Shown here: in pieces, positions 18,626 through 23,196 of the stretch
Position numbering within the stretch: the stretch's first letter is position 1
How the letters are laid out: each line of letters opens with the position of its first letter
NCBI GenBank assembly: GCA_016987375.1
Contig: PJRA01000524.1
Span: 700,184-723,379 of the forward strand
Length of the DNA: 23,196 bases
Origin: Brachionus koreanus
Taxonomy: Eukaryota; Rotifera; Eurotatoria; Ploima; Brachionidae
Direction of reading: 5' to 3'
Notes under the pieces: model-generated
What the model was told of the DNA's origin: nothing
Databases searched by the model: none
What the model saw: the letters and a program-made list of their open reading frames with translations, nothing else
Program-made: the position numbers and the translations under genes

Positions 18626-19462
18626 GCTTCTTTCATTTTTCAGCATTTTTCAGCGTCATTTTTTGTTTCTTTGAAATTTGCTAGAAATTTTAAATTTAAT
18701 CAATAAACATTTTAATCTAAACTGGACTATAATTTCTTATAGATTATTTTTTATAAAAAAAGTGTCAAAAAATATTAATTCATTTTAATTAACTAAGTGT
18801 ATTTTAATCAAAATTTGAGGCCACGAAATCCAAGAGCCTTAAATACTGTTTATTTTAAGCATATAATTTGACTTTTTGTTTTAGAATTACAAAGATGATA
18901 AAATAAAAAAAATTAAACCCTTTTAAAAACAACAAAATTTAATGATTCGAATTAATTTTTAAAATTCAAATTAAAAGTTTTAATTTAACTTTGTTTTTTC
19001 AAATTGATTTATTAATTCTGATACAAATAAAATTTTCTAATTTGTATTTGATTAAATTTATATGTTTGAATTATGATGACTATTTGTATGCTTTTTGTCA
19101 TTTTGTGGACTACCATACTATAGATAAGATGAAAAAAAAGTATCGTTAAATTAAAATATTTCGCAATTATTGAAACAAATTTTGAAAAAAGACAAAATAT
19201 TTTCCACCATATTATGAGAAAAAATTTTAAAATAAATAAATTAAATAATTCCAATTTAAATTCTTTATACAAAATTAATTTCAACGAAAAATAAAATAAA
19301 CTAAAATTTAATTTCTAATTTTATTTTATTAATATTTTTTAATTTTTTGTTTCATTTTCATTAAAATTGGCATTGGAGAGACAAGCCTTTTCCAACTAAA
19401 ACATTCTTTAAATTTTAACTTGTTAATTAAGGTCTTAAACATCAATAAATTATAGAGAAGAA
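18626..19462. other. intergenic, upstream of GID8
   Basis: AT-rich, no exon recognised; the minus-strand frames at 19012-19284 and 19329-19511 are low-complexity or shadows of GID8 exon 1. Immediately before the GID8 ATG is AAATTATAG, a weak acceptor-like site 7 nt from the start. Confidence 0.45.
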
Positions 19463-20425
19463 ATGAGTGCTGCCCTGAATCCAATGGCCGCTGCTTTTGG
19501 GCTGAGTGCAAGTTCTAGTGTGGCCAGTCAAGCATCTTTTGGAACAAATCGCCAAAATCAATTGACAGCAAATACGGGCATTTCATCAAGTAAATTCATT
19601 CATTTTTATGTTTGATTGCTTACTCAGAATTTTTTCCTCTAGTGTCAAGCTCTACATCTCCTTATATGTCATCATCATCTGATTACAACACAGATAGAGC
19701 CGAATGGCTGAACAGAATAGAAAACTCTCACATAGACAGAAACCTAATGAATAAACTAGTAATGAATTATTTGGTTACAGGTACGATTAATTCGGTTCAT
19801 TCGAGTTTAATTAATTTTTTTGTTTGCAGAAGGGTTCAAAGAGGCTGCAGACAAATTTGGGGTAGAGACTGGAATTTCATATCCTTACGATTCAGAGTCC
19901 TTGAATGAAAGGATCAAAATTCGAAATGCGATCGAAATCGGCGAAATTGAGCTGGCCAAAAATTTAATAAATAACCTTCATCCTGAACTAATTGATAGCA
20001 ATAGATATTTGGCTTTTCATTTACAGCAACAGCAGCTTATTGAGCTAATTAGAGAAAATAGGCTTGAAGATGCGCTTCTGTTTGCCCAGAACCATTTGAG
20101 CGAGTATGGAGAAAACAATGAGAAAATATTGGAGGAAATGGAACGAACCATGGCTTTGTTGGCATTCGAAAAGCCGAATGAATCGCCTTTTGAAGAATTG
20201 CTTCATCCAGTGCATAGACAAAAGCTGGCCAGCGAGGTTAATTCCGCTATACTTGAATTCGAAAATTTGGAATCAAACGCAAAATTGAATACACTGATCA
20301 AAATGCTGCTATGGGGCCAAGACCAACTTGACAAAAAGTCTATTGTATATCCGAAAATGACCGATTTGGCCAATGCCACAATCGAAGATGTAAATATTAA
20401 TCAATTAATTAATTCAAATCAATGA
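19463..20425 (+). CDS. GID8: GID8/TWA1, LisH-CTLH-CRA subunit of the CTLH (GID) E3 ligase
   Basis: Three exons, 19463-19589, 19643-19780 and 19830-20425, encode 286 aa. Introns are 53 and 49 bp. Residues from about 63 on match human GID8 (228 aa) end to end. The LisH motif is around 75-105 ([20 protein letters not shown]). The CTLH domain is around 115-172 ([29 protein letters not shown]). The CRA domain is around 175-270 ([38 protein letters not shown]). GID8 is a core scaffold of the CTLH complex and binds RANBP9/10 and ARMC8. Unusually, there is an N-terminal extension of about 55 residues rich in Ala, Ser, Asn and Gln, mostly encoded by exon 1. Exon 2 has two in-frame acceptors 15 nt apart (ending 19627 and 19642). 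The longer form would add KFFPLV in place of the junction Met43. Confidence 0.96.
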
Positions 20426-21916
20426 ATATGAAGATTAATTTTGAAAATTTTTTTTTTTTTTTGAAATAGACATAAACTTATTTTGACAGGGCTTGATTTT
20501 TTGTCAGCCTAAACTCAAATATTTAAAAGATTAATTTTTTTTCTTTCTTTCATTTGTTTATTTTATTTTTATGTTTAGTTTGTAAATTTTTTTTAAATTC
20601 TAAAAAAAAAAATACACATACACACATTCAATAAGCTAGAATGGAATTTATTTTCTTTTTCGAAATAGACACTTTTATAAAATTGAGAACTCTATATTTA
20701 ACTAATAAAATTTATTTATATTTTTAACCAACTCATTCTTAAATTAGTCTTGTTGTCAACAGATTCAAAAGAAAGCTTCCACTGAACCAAATGCAATTTA
20801 TAGACAATTCGGTGTAAGAAAATGGGTTTCTAATTTTGAAAATTGATTATTAAGACAAAAAAATTTATAAGAATTTATATGGATCTTTGGCTTATCTTTG
20901 TCGATTCAAATCAGAGTTGCCTAAAAATCACATTTCTTAAAACAAGTACAAGTCATTCTGCTATATGCTGCCTATATCAACAGACCAAATAGATCAAGAA
21001 TGAGATTTAAAAATTTAGAAATAACTTCAATTTTTTGCTATAATCATGATCTTCTAATGATTTAAATAAATATAAAAAGCAAAAATTTTTTATTTTAAAA
21101 TTATTAAACATCTTCATATTCATAAAATAATTCTCTTCCAATTCAATTCAAAAACAATGCAATAACAAAATGGATAAAGAAAACACATTTAATAGTTATC
21201 AACATTATTTATTTATTTATTTATTTCAGTTAACGACCAGAAGGCAATGTAAAAAAAATTTAAAAAAAAAAGAATATAGTACCAGGACAAAGTTTAAGTG
21301 TTATCGAAAAAAAACTAATAATATAAAAATAATTTTAAAGTTAATTTTTCTTTTCTATTTTAGTTTTAATAATTTAAATATTATTATATTGTTTAAATTC
21401 CGTTGAACAGATAATGCTTTTGGTTACTTCTTGAAATATTATTCAAGTTCCACCTCAGAATATGTTTCAAAATATAATTTACAGAAATAAAAACCTATTT
21501 TTTGGTTTTTATGTTTTGTTAATATCCTTTGTATTATTAAACTATTAGCGTTGAGTCCACTCAGATATCAAAAATGGATTTTGAAACATCATTGAGAATA
21601 ATTGGGACGACTTCTAACAACTAATTGAAATGTTTAGAGATGTTAAGTAAGCCAGAAATTATTAAACTAAAGCTTCTAAAAATAAACTGTTGGCATTTTC
21701 ATCAACACTCATCCTAATCAGAAAGTCTGCTGAATTTTAACAAACAGTTTGCGCACGGTACTTGATTTTATTTAAATATATATTGAAAAACCATTCTTGT
21801 TCATTTTATATTTTATGTATAACTTATGAATATTTAAAATTATATATATTTTATATTACGGCTACCAGGGTGGGCACTTTCTACTTTAGATAAATAAAGC
21901 AATCAAAAATCACTAA
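20426..21916. other. intergenic, downstream of GID8
   Basis: About 1.5 kb, mostly AT-rich. AATAAA at 20704-20709 could be the GID8 poly(A) signal. Minus-strand 20838-20714 has an exon-like open stretch after CAAAATTAG (HRIVYKLHLVQWKLSFESVD, ending MSWLKI and a stop), but no family or partner exon was found. A (TTTA)5 microsatellite ending in CAG lies at 21205-21228. Confidence 0.4.
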
Positions 21917-22069
21917 TTATATCTCTTTATTTATTCGGTTGTAAAACACTTCACTAATCCAATGACTTGGACTCCCTTTAAACCATCTCTTTATCCAGAC
22001 AATTCCATTCATTTTGATTTGAGCTGTTCGTAGGCAAAACTCTTCATAACATTCAAGCATTAAACCAGT
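21917..22069 (-). pseudogene. LINE ORF2 fragment downstream of the RT domain
   Basis: A 50-codon minus-strand frame ending in a stop reads GLMLECYEEFCLRTAQIK, then MNGIVWIKRWFKGSPSHWIS. L1/Tx1- and CR1-type polyproteins have a post-RT segment of the form GGL.+.D....F...L+..WI+R.......W, and this fits it. Stops occur immediately upstream in all frames, although neighbouring shifted frames look related. It is a small dead fragment. G+C is above the flanks. Confidence 0.5.
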
Positions 22070-22235
22070 ATTTGCTTTTCATTTTTGGCACCTGGGTCAT
22101 TCCATTTAGACAAAAATCAATTTTGAAATTTAAAAAATTAATTTCTTTTTTTAGGCAATTTTGTTGAAATAAAAATAAAAACTTACCAAAAATCACTCAC
22201 TCAAGGGTTATTTTTAGACCAAGTCTACAAATTTA

Positions 22236-22304
22236 TAGCCGAGTGGTTTGTGTGTTAGTCATGCAAGCAGAGGATCGAGGGTTCAAAACCCACTGAGGGT
22301 GGAA
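22236..22304 (+). repeat. tRNA-related SINE head (pol III A and B boxes)
   Basis: TAGCCGAGTGG (22236-22246) fits the A box of a Ser/Leu-type tRNA. GGTTCAAAACC (22280-22290) fits the B box, with spacing usual for tRNA genes. The T-arm GAGGG-TTCAAAA-CCCAC nearly pairs. The acceptor and anticodon stems do not close, so it is not a working tRNA gene. The GC-richer body continues to about 22420 and includes the hairpin CTGTGAAAT-TTC-ATTTCACAG (22361-22381). SINE ends and target duplications were not found. Confidence 0.6.
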
Positions 22305-22517
22305 AAATCATCAAAATATCTCTGCAATACGGGGCGCATGTTTAAACCCCTTAATACCCCTGTGAAATTTCATTTCACAGTCTTTTACAGGCCAACTTCG
22401 CGGTCCAAAAACTTAGAACAAAATTTCTCAAGTAACTTCAAATTATTGAGATTTTTTTTTTACATTTTAACAAATTTTAGTCTTAAAGATTTGACTCAAA
22501 TCTTAGTTTGATTTAAG

Positions 22518-22564
22518 AAAAGATGTGAATTATCTCAAATCATTTGAAATAATTCACATCTTTT
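22518..22564. repeat. 47-bp near-perfect palindrome
   Basis: Arms of 23 nt (22518-22540 and 22542-22564) around a single central C. AAAAGATGTGAATTAT and its complement are perfect, with one mismatch towards the centre. It could extrude as a cruciform or form a very stable RNA hairpin. Confidence 0.9.
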
Positions 22565-23196
22565 TGAGAAAAGTTTCATTTCCTTTAATTCGAGTGTTGC
22601 AAAAAAAACTGGTCAACATTGCGGTCCTAAATCCTGGTCGTCGGTCTGACCGTCAAATTGGCCGGTTAATTCTGGCCAAAAACAACAGAACCAATTTTAG
22701 TCAACTAGTAAAAAATATAGTTTTTCCTTTTTGTAATGTAAATTTTGTACTAGGATTTCACGTTGCCAAGTTTTTAAGGTTTGCTAAAGAAATAATTATT
22801 CAGAAAATTATCAAACAAATAAAAAATTTAGTATAAAACGTCGGCTAAATTGGAGAATTTTTAAAGATTAAAAAAAATCTTCAAATTTTAATCTATAAAG
22901 AGTTAAAATTTTTATCAAATTTAATTTAAATTTGTTCCTAAACAAAACTTATCTTTTAAATTCAAACAAAATTTTTATCGTAAAATTGAAATATTGTTAA
23001 ATTAGCAGAAGATATTGAAAAACAACTAGAAAAAACTCATTTAAAATTTATTTATGTTTTTTTATCGAAAAAAAAATGAAATCATATATAAATAAAAGCC
23101 AAAATATTTTGATCTGAAGGATCGATAAATTGTAAAACATTTGAGATTGAAATTTAAGTGACAGATTTTTTAAATCAGTTAATTTTAAAAAATCAC
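22565..23196. other. intergenic, GC-richer patch then AT-rich tail
   Basis: 22605-22700 is GC-rich for this window. It contains CAACATTGCGGTCC, also present with changes at 22394-22408 (CAACTTCGCGGTCC), plus GGTCGTCGGTCTGACCG and GGCCGGTTAATTCTGGCC. It probably belongs to the same repeat family as the SINE-like region. After 22750 nothing is recognised. Confidence 0.45.

Noticed and set aside
20714..20838. Minus-strand exon HRIVYKLHLVQWKLSFESVD as a gene
   Set aside because: An acceptor-like site precedes it, but no partner exon or family could be identified.
22236..22304. Functional tRNA gene
   Set aside because: A and B boxes fit, but the acceptor and anticodon stems do not pair and no sensible anticodon loop is seen. 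SINE head is the better reading.
22525..22836. Plus-strand 103-codon ORF
   Set aside because: It begins inside the palindrome and runs through repeat-like sequence with no recognisable domain.

Overview
This is eukaryotic nuclear DNA, very AT-rich (roughly three quarters A+T by eye), from a small invertebrate animal. Genes are split by introns of about 45-80 bp with GT-AG ends, and the protein set is animal-like: aminoacylase-1, RAMP4/SERP1, COP9 signalosome subunit 9, AIFM3, a VWA7-like protein and GID8. The base composition, tiny introns and transposon remnants would suit a monogonont rotifer such as Brachionus, but that is a guess from general features. There is no bacterial or organellar content, no rRNA, no complete tRNA gene and no CRISPR array.

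Layout, left to right. A single-exon charged nuclear protein (minus, 711-1280). Two oppositely oriented LINE remnants (1.86-2.2 kb) and a 217-bp TTAA-flanked MITE. A minus-strand cluster with RAMP4/SERP1 (2 exons), aminoacylase-1 (13 exons, 406 aa, rebuilt here in full) and COP9 subunit 9 (3 exons, 62 aa). A plus-strand LINE reverse-transcriptase fossil (7.0-7.5 kb) and an orphan piggyBac-like end. A minus-strand secreted protein matching only the N-terminal half of VWA7 (8.8-10.0 kb). A decayed MITE and some ambiguous minus-strand exons (11.3-11.8 kb). Then AIFM3 (plus, 2 exons, 573 aa), whose single intron is 2.8 kb because transposons have inserted in it. Next come a 559-bp TA-flanked MITE, a possible LINE tail, GID8 (plus, 3 exons, 286 aa), another LINE remnant, a tRNA-like SINE head and a near-perfect 47-bp palindrome.

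The genes are unrelated housekeeping functions: N-acetyl amino acid hydrolysis (ACY1), ER translocon/stress (RAMP4), cullin deneddylation (COPS9), a Rieske/FAD oxidoreductase (AIFM3) and the CTLH E3 ligase (GID8). Nothing indicates an operon-like pathway. The most informative unexplained structure is the nested transposon inside the AIFM3 intron: an 1148-bp element with 50-bp GC-rich terminal repeats contains a 315-bp foldback element with its own 8-bp target duplication, and carries a peptide motif repeated elsewhere in the window. I did not find a convincing new multi-gene system.
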